Part shown: in pieces, positions 25,360 through 34,005 of the stretch
Layout of the letters: each line of letters opens with the position of its first letter
Numbering within the stretch: position 1 is the stretch's first letter
Source of the DNA: Lachnospiraceae bacterium
GTDB lineage: Bacteria; Bacillota; Clostridia; Lachnospirales; Lachnospiraceae
NCBI GenBank assembly: GCA_902362715.1
Contig: CABIXN010000001.1
Location: forward strand, 5,419-69,418
Direction: 5' to 3'
DNA: 64,000 bases
Notes under the pieces: generated by a model
What the model saw: the letters and a program-made list of their open reading frames with translations, nothing else
Database searches by the model: none
Told to the model about the DNA's origin: nothing
Position numbers and translations under genes: made by a program

Positions 25360-26892
25360 ATGGGCGAATTAATACTGGAAATGAAAAACATTACAAAAAC
25401 ATTCGGTTCTGTTGTCGCAAATAAGGATGTATCCCTGCAATTATACTCAGGAGAAATTCATGCTCTGTTAGGTGAAAACGGGGCCGGAAAAAGTACTCTG
25501 ATGAATGTTTTGACAGGAATTTATAGACCGGATGGCGGAGCGGTTTATTATAAAGGAAAAAAAGTTTCAATCCGCAGTCCGAAACAGGCGGTAAATATGG
25601 GAATTGGTATGGTGCATCAGCATTTCAGACTGATTCCCACACTTTCTGTTGCAGAGAATGTATATCTGTATTCGGAAGACCGGAAATTTATGCTGAACCA
25701 AAAAAAGATGGAGAACGTGATATTAGAATGTTCAGAAAAGTTCAATCTGTCTGTGGACGGGGCAGCGAAAGTCTGGCAGCTGTCTGTAGGAGAACAGCAG
25801 AGGGTGGAAATTATTAAGCTGCTGTACCGGGGGGCTGAGATTTTAATTCTGGACGAGCCTTCTGCAGTACTGACGCCTCAGGAAGCAGAGGAAATGTTTA
25901 AGACTCTCAGAAAAATGGCTGATGCCGGAAAAGCGGTTATTGTAATTTCACATAAAATGAACGAAGTAATGAACCATGCCAATCGGATTACCGTTTTAAA
26001 AGGCGGAATGGTAGAGGATACGATGCTTGCGGAGGATGCCACAGTAGAGCGTCTCACAAAGGCTGTGGTAGGAGACAGGGAATTTGAGGAAATCCTTCCG
26101 AAAGAAGATGGCGGGGTATCTAAAGAATGTGTCCTGGAATTAAATGCCCTTGAGGCATTAAATGATAAGGGACTTGCCGCTTTGAAAAATATTACTATGC
26201 AGGTACATAAAGGTGAGATTTTTGGAATCGCCGGTGTTGCAGGAAATGGACAGCGGGAACTTTCTGAAGTGATTGCAGGACTGCGGCCAGCTGTATCCGG
26301 AAGTGTTGTTTTAAAAGGACGGGATGTTACAAAGGATTCCATTAAAGGAAGGATCCAGAATGGAATTTCTTTTATTCCGGAGGACCGTCTTCATATGGGA
26401 CTGGTGCCCGGACTGAATTTCAAAGAGAATGTAATCTTAAAAGAATTTGATACAAAGAAATACTGCCGTCATGGGATGATTGACTATAGTGTGGCGGAAC
26501 ATGCGGCGAACCGTTTTGTGGCGGAACATGAGATCAAAAACGGGGGGATTGACCTGCCGGTAAGTTTAATGTCCGGCGGCAATCAGCAGAAACTTCTGAT
26601 TGCCCGGGAAGTAGACACAAAGCCTTCCCTGATTGTAGCGGTTTATCCGGTCCGGGGACTGGATATCGGAGCGGCAGATGCCATCCGCGAGATTCTTATG
26701 GAGGAGAGCAGAAATGGAACGGCCGTCATTTTGATTTCAGAAGAGCTGGAAGAAATATTTAAAATGTGTGATCGTGTAGGGGTTCTTTGCAACGGTGAAT
26801 TAATGGGCGTCCGAAAGGTGCATGAGACAGATTTTAATGAAATTGGCAAAATGATGTCCGGAGAAAGAAGTGAGGTGGCGGCACATGCGTAA
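25360..26892 (+). CDS. BMP-type (nucleoside-like) ABC importer, double ATPase
   Basis: A 510-residue protein with two fused ABC domains. The first has Walker A GENGAGKST (residues 37-45), signature LSVGEQQRVEI and Walker B ILILDEP. The second is degenerate: GVAGNGQRE replaces Walker A and LIVAVYPVRGLD replaces Walker B, while SGGNQQK is kept. This asymmetry is normal for RbsA/YufO-type importers. It overlaps the next gene by 8 bp. Relatives import purine nucleosides; the adjacent MtmB-like gene suggests a methylated or amine-bearing substrate may be involved. Confidence 0.92.
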   Translation: MGELILEMKNITKTFGSVVANKDVSLQLYSGEIHALLGENGAGKSTLMNVLTGIYRPDGGAVYYKGKKVSIRSPKQAVNMGIGMVHQHFRLIPTLSVAENVYLYSEDRKFMLNQKKMENVILECSEKFNLSVDGAAKVWQLSVGEQQRVEIIKLLYRGAEILILDEPSAVLTPQEAEEMFKTLRKMADAGKAVIVISHKMNEVMNHANRITVLKGGMVEDTMLAEDATVERLTKAVVGDREFEEILPKEDGGVSKECVLELNALEALNDKGLAALKNITMQVHKGEIFGIAGVAGNGQRELSEVIAGLRPAVSGSVVLKGRDVTKDSIKGRIQNGISFIPEDRLHMGLVPGLNFKENVILKEFDTKKYCRHGMIDYSVAEHAANRFVAEHEIKNGGIDLPVSLMSGGNQQKLLIAREVDTKPSLIVAVYPVRGLDIGAADAIREILMEESRNGTAVILISEELEEIFKMCDRVGVLCNGELMGVRKVHETDFNEIGKMMSGERSEVAAHA

Positions 26893-27994
26893 AATCCGGT
26901 TTCAGAAACGAACAGACATATCTATGACAAGAAAAATTTTGAATCCCATTGTTTTTGTGCTTCTGGCTCTGGTGTTCTGCGGGATTTTTCTTGCCATTGT
27001 AGGATTTAATCCCATTGAAGTGTACGGAAAAATGCTGGAAAAGATTTTTTCTGTGAAAGGATTTCAGAAAAGTATTGTCGCCGGGCTTCCGCTGATGTTT
27101 ACCGGGCTGGCAGTAGCCTTTGGCTATCGAATGAATATGAATAATATCGGTGCGGACGGCCAGTATGCCATGGGTTCTATTTTGTGTGTCTGGTTTGCTC
27201 TTTACGGACCGGATATGCCTGCGGTTCCAAAACTTATCATTATGTTTATACTGGCCCTTGCCGGAGGAGCATTTATTTCTCTTCTTGCGGCCATTCCAAA
27301 AGCACTGTGGAATGTGAATGAAACCATTCTGACCATGATGTTAAACTATGTAGTGCTGCTGTTTTTAAACTATCTGATGTACGGTCCCTGGAAAGAGGAG
27401 GGACAGATGGTTGCTCAGACTGCCAAAATTGACGAGCGCTATTTCCTCCCGGATATTGGGAACACAGGAATTAATTCCATTTTGATTATTGCGGTTATTC
27501 TGGCGGTAGGGATTTATTTCTTCCATAAAAAAACGGCCAGAGGGTATCAGATGGAAGTTATCCGAAGAAGTCCTTCGGCTGCCCGCTATGCCGGGATGAA
27601 CGTGAAAGCCAATATTATTTTTGTTCTGGCGGTGAGCGGAGCCATTGCAGGTCTTGCAGGTTTTGCTCAGGTTGGGGGAATTATCCACCGTGTGCAGGCA
27701 GACCTTCCAAATGGCGCCGGCTATACGGGAATTGTAATCGCATATCTTGCATACTTAAATCCTCTGGTAGTATTGATTGTAGGCTTCTTATTTGGAGCGC
27801 TGCAGATCAGTGCTGTGGCGGTACAGATTACCGGAGTGCCTTCGCAGATCGCCATGATGATTCAGGGAAGTATTATGCTTTTTGTAATTGCAGGGGAGTT
27901 CTTCAACCGCTATAAAATTGTCATTCAAAAGACAGAAAAAACGCTTCCAGAGAAGACGGAAAAGAAGCAGGAAGGCGGTGTAAGTCATGAGTAG
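26885..27994 (+). CDS. BMP-type ABC importer, permease 1
   Basis: A 369-residue permease of the BPD_transp_2 class (YufP-like), with about 9 helices and the block NMNNIGADGQYAMGS. The coupling region RGYQMEVIRRSPSAARYAGMN is followed by GAIAGLAGF. I choose ATG 26885, overlapping the ATPase by 8 bp. The tail is charged and Lys/Glu-rich. Confidence 0.9.
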   Translation: MRKIRFQKRTDISMTRKILNPIVFVLLALVFCGIFLAIVGFNPIEVYGKMLEKIFSVKGFQKSIVAGLPLMFTGLAVAFGYRMNMNNIGADGQYAMGSILCVWFALYGPDMPAVPKLIIMFILALAGGAFISLLAAIPKALWNVNETILTMMLNYVVLLFLNYLMYGPWKEEGQMVAQTAKIDERYFLPDIGNTGINSILIIAVILAVGIYFFHKKTARGYQMEVIRRSPSAARYAGMNVKANIIFVLAVSGAIAGLAGFAQVGGIIHRVQADLPNGAGYTGIVIAYLAYLNPLVVLIVGFLFGALQISAVAVQITGVPSQIAMMIQGSIMLFVIAGEFFNRYKIVIQKTEKTLPEKTEKKQEGGVSHE

Positions 27995-28919
27995 TGCATT
28001 AATTGTATCCATTATATCTACCGCGATTTTATATGCCGTATCTGTACTTTACGCGGCCATCGGTGAGATCTTTGCTGAAAAGGCCGGGGTGATGAACCTT
28101 GGGCTGGAAGGTGTGATGCTCATGGGAGCTGTATCCGGCTATCTGGTAGCAGTACATATGAAAAATCTGGCCCTTGCCCTGTTTGTGGTAATTGCTGTGG
28201 GAGCCGTCCTGGGACTGGTCTTTGCCTTTGTGACGGTGACGCTGCAGGCAGATCAGACAGTTGCGGGTATGGCGATGCTGACCTTTGGTACGGGACTTAG
28301 CGGATTTATCGGAAAAGAGGTCTGTGGTGTCAATGCCAATCTGGCGTTTGAGTCCATTGCCATTCCGGGATTAAGTAAAATCCCTATTATCGGGCCAAGC
28401 GTATTTAATCAGAATCTTTTGGTTTATGCCATGTATATTATTATACCGGTTTCTATGATTTATATTTATAAAACAAGACCGGGTATGATTTTAAGAGCAC
28501 TTGGAGAGAATCCGGCTACTCTGGACTCTGCAGGTTATAATGTTTTTGCACTTCGTTATGGTTATGTGATCTTTGGAAGTGCCATGACAGCAGTCAGTGG
28601 TGCCTGCGTATCTTTGGCATATACGAATTTCTGGAGTGATAATATGACCAGCGGAAAAGGCTGGATTGCAGTAGCATTGGTTGTATTTGCTTCCTGGAAT
28701 CCGCTGCTTGCGGTGTTTGGAGCACTGCTGTTTGGGGCAATCAGTGTTATCGGTGTAGATATTCAGATGGTATTTTCCGCACTGCCTTCGGAGTTTTATT
28801 CCGCACTGCCCTATGTGGCAACCATTGTTGCACTGATTTTTACAACCGGAAATTTCCGAAAGAAGAGGTCCACGGCTCCGGCCGCCCTGTGTATTCCATA
28901 TAACAGGGAAGAACGTTAA
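27987..28919 (+). CDS. BMP-type ABC importer, permease 2
   Basis: A 310-residue partner permease (YufQ-like) with the signatures AAIGEIFAEKAGVMNLGLEGVML and TRPGMILRALGENPATLDSAGYNV, and about 8 helices. It overlaps permease 1 by 8 bp. Confidence 0.9.
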   Translation: MSSALIVSIISTAILYAVSVLYAAIGEIFAEKAGVMNLGLEGVMLMGAVSGYLVAVHMKNLALALFVVIAVGAVLGLVFAFVTVTLQADQTVAGMAMLTFGTGLSGFIGKEVCGVNANLAFESIAIPGLSKIPIIGPSVFNQNLLVYAMYIIIPVSMIYIYKTRPGMILRALGENPATLDSAGYNVFALRYGYVIFGSAMTAVSGACVSLAYTNFWSDNMTSGKGWIAVALVVFASWNPLLAVFGALLFGAISVIGVDIQMVFSALPSEFYSALPYVATIVALIFTTGNFRKKRSTAPAALCIPYNREER

Positions 28920-28988
28920 TGTGTTTGTTATGCCTTCCAAGCAGACAAAAACGGGCATTACAATAGATAAATCTTAGGAGGATGAAAC

Positions 28989-30128
28989 ATGAAGAAGAAG
29001 TTATTAAGTATCGTACTTGCTGCGGCGCTGGCAGTTACCTGTCTTGCCGGATGCGGCAGTAAGGAAGACACAAAAGAGGGCTCTGCTCCGTCAGAAGGAA
29101 AAAATACTTCGGGCGCAGTAGATATGTCTGACATCAAAATTGGTGAAATTGAGTCTTACGTATTAGAAGACGGCGGCTGGTGCCAGGCGACACATGCAGG
29201 TGTTGTAGCTGCAATGGAAAACTGCGGGATTCCGGAAGAAAATCTGATTACTCTGGAAAACATTGCAGAGGATCAGGCTTCTGTTCAGGCAGCGGCAGAG
29301 CAGCTGATTGATGCCGGATGTAACGTAATCATCGGCGCATCTACAGGTTATGCAGGATACTTATCAGAAATTGCAGATGAATATCCGGAAGTTACATTTG
29401 CTCAGTGGGGCACAGAAACAGAAGGTCTGGTAGCTTATGAGCTTAGAAGCTATGAGGCAATGTTTGTAGCAGGCTATGTATGCGAACTGATGTCACAGGA
29501 TGAGAATACACAGCTTGGTTTCTCTGCAAGTATGAATGAATTCTCTGTAAGAACTGCTATTAACTCCTATGCACTTGGGGCAAAATATGCCAATGAAAAA
29601 GCAACTGTAAAAGTTGCATGTGCAGATTCCTGGTATGATGTAGACAAAGAAAAACAGTGTGCGCAGTCCTTAATTGACGCAGGTATCAAGTACATGGGTA
29701 TGGAAGCAACATCCCCATCCATTGCACAGACCTGTGAAGATAACGGCGCTTACTGTGTAGGCTATCATGTTGACAAAAAGGAAGATGCACCGGATGCGGT
29801 ACTATTCTCCTTTACATGGAACTTTGCGCCGATCTTTGAAGAGATTTTCACAGATAAAGCAAACGGAAATGAGTTAAAAGCGCTTTACTATGAAGGCGGC
29901 GAATGTGCGAAATTAACGGAGTTCAGCGATCTGGTTCCAGAAGATATCCAGAAAAAAGGAAAAGAACTCCAGGAAAAAATCAATGCCGGTGAAGTACAGG
30001 TGTATGCCGGACCATTATCTGATGATAAAGGCAAAGAGCTGGTGGCAGACGGTCAGACAATGGATGATAACACAATTTTATTACAGGACTTCTTCGTATC
30101 TAACGTAGAATGTGCATGGTCCAAATAA
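28989..30128 (+). CDS. BMP/PnrA-family substrate-binding lipoprotein
   Basis: A 379-residue lipoprotein with lipobox L-A-G-C22 and a BMP (basic membrane protein) domain: GGWCQATHAGV, then ASTGYAGYLSEIADEYPEVTFAQ and an AVLFSFTWNFAPIF block. Characterised PnrA/TmpC relatives bind purine nucleosides, but the family also has other ligands. GGAGG precedes the ATG. It is last in the importer operon and 148 bp upstream of the MtmB-like gene, with a hairpin between. Confidence 0.88.
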   Translation: MKKKLLSIVLAAALAVTCLAGCGSKEDTKEGSAPSEGKNTSGAVDMSDIKIGEIESYVLEDGGWCQATHAGVVAAMENCGIPEENLITLENIAEDQASVQAAAEQLIDAGCNVIIGASTGYAGYLSEIADEYPEVTFAQWGTETEGLVAYELRSYEAMFVAGYVCELMSQDENTQLGFSASMNEFSVRTAINSYALGAKYANEKATVKVACADSWYDVDKEKQCAQSLIDAGIKYMGMEATSPSIAQTCEDNGAYCVGYHVDKKEDAPDAVLFSFTWNFAPIFEEIFTDKANGNELKALYYEGGECAKLTEFSDLVPEDIQKKGKELQEKINAGEVQVYAGPLSDDKGKELVADGQTMDDNTILLQDFFVSNVECAWSK

Positions 30129-30163
30129 GATTGAAATAAGCCCACAGATTTAATAACATAGAG

Positions 30164-30220
30164 CGGCCGGAGAACCGATTGAAATCTTAGAAAAGAGTTT
30201 CGTCTTCTCCGGCCGTTTTT
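30164..30220 (+). terminator. Terminator/attenuator between binding protein and MtmB-like gene
   Basis: CGGCCGGAGAA pairs with TTCTCCGGCCG across a 30-base loop, with TTTTT after it. It may reduce, rather than block, transcription into the next gene. Confidence 0.75.
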
Positions 30221-30276
30221 GGAAGGCAGATAGACAGGTAAAAGATAAAAAACATAAGAAGCGGAGGATCATTAAA

Positions 30277-31653
30277 ATGGATGTAAAAAAGTATCTTGAA
30301 TTATGTGAACGTGGAAATACAGGAACTAAAGTCAGTAAAGATGACTGGGATATGGATTATATTGTAGAAAATGTGATGGATTTGGTGGATGAATATGAAT
30401 TTGAATGGGACAAGCAGGTGATTATTCCGGAAGATGATCAGCTGTTTGACGATATGTTTGAAGCTGCCAAAAAGCTGATTTTAAAAACAGGCGTTTATAA
30501 TATGTCCACACAGAGAATTATTTCTTTTACAGAAGAAGAAATTGAGGCCGGAATCCGTGATATGAAAAAGGAACTGGTGATGGGAGAAGGAAAAGATGCC
30601 TATACACTGGTTGCAAGAGAAGTGGAGGACAAAAGAGAACCAGCTGTGTGGGCCGGCAATCCTGGGTGCCCCACGCCGGAAGAACTGTTTTTTCCTATTG
30701 TAAAAAGTGTGGCCAAAGAGCCTGTGATTGATCTGATGACCTGCGGCTCCCTGGTAGATGTGGACGGATTTAAAGTAACCAGCGGTTCACCTTCCGAAGT
30801 AGTAGCTGTTAGAAGAGAGATGGAATATCTGCATAAAGCACTAGAAGAAGTGGGAAGACCGGGACTTGGCCTTTTAGCTGCGGAAAGTGCGGTAACAGAA
30901 ATCGGTGATCTGGCATCCGTTGGGGAGAAACGTCTGCGTCCATGTGATTCCCATCTGGTTGCTATGTTTAATGAACTGATTATTGATAACGGAAATCTGG
31001 TCCGGGCGGCAAGCAAGCTGGATTACGGTATGAAAAATGCATCTTTGGCCTGCACCATGGTAGGCGGTATGGGTGGAGACGCTCCGGGAAGTACTGTGGT
31101 TATGATTGCTTCTATTCTGGCTGCAAATCTGATCTGTATGGCTGATTATCATCTCTGCCACCCCATTCATATTCAGGATGTGGCAACCACAGCCAGAGGA
31201 TGTCTGTGGCTTCAGGCTGTTTTATGCCAGACTTTTGCAAAGAAAGCTCCGGCAATTATCGTCTGCGATATCTGGCCCTCCAGCGGAAGTCTTACCAAAG
31301 AATTATTATATGAGACAGCAGCCAATGCCATTGTTGTAAGTGTCTGCGGAGGACATTTAGAAGGTCTTGGAGCAGCCAACGGGAATGAACCAAATGGAAC
31401 AGGCCTGGAAGTAAGACTTATGGGAGAAGTTGGAAAAGCAGTAGCCCGCCAGGGTATGACACGGGCAAAAGCCAATGAAATCGTATTAAAACTGTTGGAG
31501 AAATATGAGCATATTTTCAAAATGGAAGATAAAAATAAAGGCTCCCGTTTTGATGAAGCTTATAATATGGAAACCATTGAGCCCACAGAAAAGTGGCTGG
31601 CTATGTATGAAGAAGTAAAAGCAGAGCTTGCAGAAATGGGCGTTGAGTTCTAA
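30277..31653 (+). CDS. MtmB-family methylamine methyltransferase homologue lacking pyrrolysine
   Basis: A 458-residue protein, the same length as Methanosarcina MtmB, and alignable end to end by eye: TKVSKDDWD, ISFTEEEI, GRPGLGL, NELIID, GLEVRLMGEV and TPTEKWL-like blocks. Compared with M. barkeri MtmB (recalled), Pyl202 corresponds to Leu200, encoded by TTA at 30874-30876. Glu229 and Glu259, which contact Pyl, both correspond to Leu, and Gln333 is not conserved. The frame has no internal TAG. It is thus a Pyl-independent family member, probably moving a methyl group to a corrinoid protein from an unknown substrate. No MtmC-like corrinoid protein, MtbA or RamA is visible here. GGAGG precedes the ATG; the BMP-type importer is directly upstream. 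Confidence 0.88.
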   Translation: MDVKKYLELCERGNTGTKVSKDDWDMDYIVENVMDLVDEYEFEWDKQVIIPEDDQLFDDMFEAAKKLILKTGVYNMSTQRIISFTEEEIEAGIRDMKKELVMGEGKDAYTLVAREVEDKREPAVWAGNPGCPTPEELFFPIVKSVAKEPVIDLMTCGSLVDVDGFKVTSGSPSEVVAVRREMEYLHKALEEVGRPGLGLLAAESAVTEIGDLASVGEKRLRPCDSHLVAMFNELIIDNGNLVRAASKLDYGMKNASLACTMVGGMGGDAPGSTVVMIASILAANLICMADYHLCHPIHIQDVATTARGCLWLQAVLCQTFAKKAPAIIVCDIWPSSGSLTKELLYETAANAIVVSVCGGHLEGLGAANGNEPNGTGLEVRLMGEVGKAVARQGMTRAKANEIVLKLLEKYEHIFKMEDKNKGSRFDEAYNMETIEPTEKWLAMYEEVKAELAEMGVEF

Positions 31654-31684
31654 GAAAAACTAAATAAAAGAAGAAATAATATCA

Positions 31685-31728
31685 GGGCAGAGGCTCCAAA
31701 GTTACGGAGCTTCTGTCCGCTTTTATTT
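31685..31728 (+). terminator. Terminator after the MtmB-like gene
   Basis: GGCAGAGGCTCC pairs with GGAGCTTCTGTCC (one mismatch/G-U) and is followed by TTTTATTTT. Confidence 0.75.
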
Positions 31729-31755
31729 TACTTTGTGCAGGCCCGGGGGTATAAT
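31727..31755 (+). promoter_or_regulatory. Promoter of the Fe-S aldo/keto reductase
   Basis: TTTACT (31727-31732), 17 bp, TATAAT (31750-31755), about 35 bp before the start codon. The gene therefore has its own promoter after the MtmB terminator. Confidence 0.6.
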
Positions 31756-31789
31756 AAAAGAATATAAAAGCAGGAGAGGAGTGCAGCAT

Positions 31790-32914
31790 ATGGAATACCG
31801 CAGTATGGATAAAATAGGAGAGAAGGTTTCTCTTCTGGGGTTTGGCTGTATGCGTTTCCCCAAAGATGAACAGGGAGAAATTGATGAGGTATTAACAGAA
31901 AAAATGCTGGATGAAGCATTAAAGTGCGGTGTTAATTACATTGATACCGCCTATCTGTATCATAACAGAACCAGTGAGGATGCTTTGGGGAAGCTGTTGA
32001 AAAAGTATGACAGATCTTCTTATAAGCTGGCTACAAAGCTTCCAGACTGGATTTTGGACTCTAAAGAAGAGGCACAAAAGATACTAGAGGAGCAGCTTTC
32101 AAAGCTGCAGACGGATTATATTGACTTTTATCTTCTTCATGCATTAGATGCCAGGCGGTGGGAGCATATTAAAAAGCTGGAGCTTGTCAGTTTATGTCGT
32201 CAGTGGCAGAGGGAAGGAAAGATCCGGCACCTTGGGTTTTCATTTCATGATGGATATGAGGTATTTGAAGAAATTATAAAAGCGGAAGACTGGGATTTCT
32301 GCCAGATTCAGTTGAATTATATGGATACGGATTTTCAGGCGGGTGAGCGTGGATACCGGTTGACGGAGGAGCTTGGTATCCCTTTGATTGTTATGGAGCC
32401 TATCCGGGGAGGTATGCTGGTAAATCTGCCAAAAGATCTGGCGGAAAGATTTCATCAGGTGGACAAGGAAGCTTCCCTGGCTTCCTGGGCGCTGCGGTGG
32501 GCAGCGTCACATTCCAACGTAAAAGTGATTTTAAGCGGTATGAGCAGCTATGAAAATGTGTTGGATAATCTCAATACATTTAAAGAATATAAGCCGTTGG
32601 GGGAAGAAGAGGCTGCGGCTGTCAGAGATGTTCAAAAAGAGCTTTTAAACAGAGTGAAGTCCCGCTGTACCGGGTGCGGCTATTGTATGCCCTGTCCCTT
32701 TGGAGTGAATATTCCGGAGAACTTTCAGTTTTATAATGCCTGCAGTTTGTTTGATGACGCCAGGTCACGAAGATTATACTATGGAATGGGAAAGACACAG
32801 TCTACAGCTTGCAGGGAATGCGGTAAATGTGAGAAGGCCTGTCCGCAGCATATCAAAATCCGGGAAGAACTTAAAAATGTAACAGACTTTTTTCAGCCTG
32901 AGGAAGGATGCTAG
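31790..32914 (+). CDS. Aldo/keto reductase with C-terminal double [4Fe-4S] domain
   Basis: A 374-residue protein. An aldo/keto reductase barrel (1-280) has the catalytic tetrad D52, Y57, K83 and H117 (DTAYLY, ATKLP, YLLHALD). A C-terminal ferredoxin domain has CTGCGYCMPCP and CRECGKCEKACP, enough for two [4Fe-4S] clusters. Such fused proteins are common in anaerobes and likely pass electrons between NAD(P)H, Fe-S clusters and a carbonyl substrate. ATG 31790 has GGAGAGG upstream. The substrate is unknown. Confidence 0.9.
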   Translation: MEYRSMDKIGEKVSLLGFGCMRFPKDEQGEIDEVLTEKMLDEALKCGVNYIDTAYLYHNRTSEDALGKLLKKYDRSSYKLATKLPDWILDSKEEAQKILEEQLSKLQTDYIDFYLLHALDARRWEHIKKLELVSLCRQWQREGKIRHLGFSFHDGYEVFEEIIKAEDWDFCQIQLNYMDTDFQAGERGYRLTEELGIPLIVMEPIRGGMLVNLPKDLAERFHQVDKEASLASWALRWAASHSNVKVILSGMSSYENVLDNLNTFKEYKPLGEEEAAAVRDVQKELLNRVKSRCTGCGYCMPCPFGVNIPENFQFYNACSLFDDARSRRLYYGMGKTQSTACRECGKCEKACPQHIKIREELKNVTDFFQPEEGC

Positions 32915-33099
32915 AGTGAGGAGCTGCCAGTCTCCTATCGTGTATATAAAAATGCGGAATAAAAAATGAAATAGAGATAGTTTATAATTGTAAATGAAAA
33001 GACAGGGGTTTCAGACAGAAATGTTTGGAACTTCTGTTTTTTTTACCGGCCTTTTTTGTTATACTGTAACACAGTACAATTTTTAAAGGAGTCGGTTTT

Positions 33100-33600
33100 A
33101 TGTATGATGAATTAACAAAAAAAGATATAGAGCGCATGGAGCAGGAAATTGAGTATCGGAAACTGGTTGTCAGGAAAGAAGCCTTAGAGGCGGTAAAAGA
33201 GGCCAGAGCCCATGGAGATTTAAGTGAAAATTTTGAATATCATGCCGCCAAGAAAGATAAAAATCAAAACGAAAGCCGGATTCGTTATCTGGAACGTATG
33301 ATAAAAACAGCCAAAATTGTATCTGATACTTCCAAAAGTGATGAGGTAGGAATTAATAATACAGTGGAAGTGTATTTTGAGGATGATGATGAGACAGAGC
33401 GCTATACGCTGGTGACAACGGTAAGAGGCAATTCTCTGAAAGGATATATCAGCACAGAGTCTCCCATTGGCAGGGCACTCCTTGGCCATAAAGCAGGAGA
33501 GCGGGTCTTTGTGGATATGGGAGGCGGCGGATATTACGTGGTCATTCAAAAAATTGAAAATACAGAAGATGACGGGTCCATTGGGCTTCGGAGATTTTAA
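33100..33600 (+). CDS. greA: GreA/GreB-family transcript cleavage factor
   Basis: A 166-residue protein. The N-terminal coiled coil carries the catalytic tip GDLSENFEY (acidic D40 and E43, matching D41/E44 of E. coli GreA). The C-terminal FKBP-like domain has the STESPIGRALLGHKAGERV block. It rescues backtracked RNA polymerase. AAAGGAG precedes the ATG. It could be the main GreA or a second paralogue. Confidence 0.88.
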   Translation: MYDELTKKDIERMEQEIEYRKLVVRKEALEAVKEARAHGDLSENFEYHAAKKDKNQNESRIRYLERMIKTAKIVSDTSKSDEVGINNTVEVYFEDDDETERYTLVTTVRGNSLKGYISTESPIGRALLGHKAGERVFVDMGGGGYYVVIQKIENTEDDGSIGLRRF

Positions 33601-33611
33601 AGGAGGCACAG

Positions 33612-33920
33612 ATGCATGAACATCATCATGAGAACGGGCATGAACATACCCATACCCATTCCCATCAGGAAACCAAGAATGTATTAAACCGCCTTTCACG
33701 TGCTATGGGCCACTTAGAAGCCGTTCGGCGTATGGTGGAGGAGGGAAGAGACTGTGCAGAGGTTCTCGTGCAGCTTGCGGCAGTAAAATCAGCCCTTAAT
33801 AATACCGGAAAGGTGATTTTAAAGGACCATATTTCCCACTGCATTGTAGAGGCAGTGGAAAAGGATGATTTTCAGAAACTGGAGGAATTAAATCACGCAA
33901 TTGATTCCTTCATAAAATAG
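33612..33920 (+). CDS. CsoR/RcnR-family metal-sensing repressor
   Basis: A 102-residue all-helical DUF156 protein. Residues 2-18 are a His-rich stretch (about eight His). The core has C48, H73 and C77, spaced 25 and 4 as in copper-sensing CsoR (C36, H61, C65). It probably binds Cu(I) or Ni/Co and loses DNA affinity when loaded. AGGAGG precedes the ATG, 11 bp after greA. No copper exporter or chaperone gene lies next to it, so the target is unclear. Confidence 0.85.
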   Translation: MHEHHHENGHEHTHTHSHQETKNVLNRLSRAMGHLEAVRRMVEEGRDCAEVLVQLAAVKSALNNTGKVILKDHISHCIVEAVEKDDFQKLEELNHAIDSFIK

Positions 33921-33932
33921 AAAAAATAAAGG

Positions 33933-33990
33933 AACCAGGTTTCATACAATGGCTGTCTGGCCGGCTGATGTATGGAGCCTGGTTTTTCTA
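33933..33990. terminator. Bidirectional terminator
   Basis: AACCAGG...CATACA pairs with TGTATG...CCTGGTT; A-run before, T-run after. It lies between the convergent csoR-like and lysR genes. Confidence 0.8.
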
Positions 33991-34005
33991 TACGATAACC
34001 AGTGT

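Noticed and set aside
30871..30882. TAG triplet at the pyrrolysine-equivalent region of the MtmB-like gene
   Set aside because: The string CTTTTAGCT contains TAG only out of frame; the frame reads CTT TTA GCT, two leucines and alanine.
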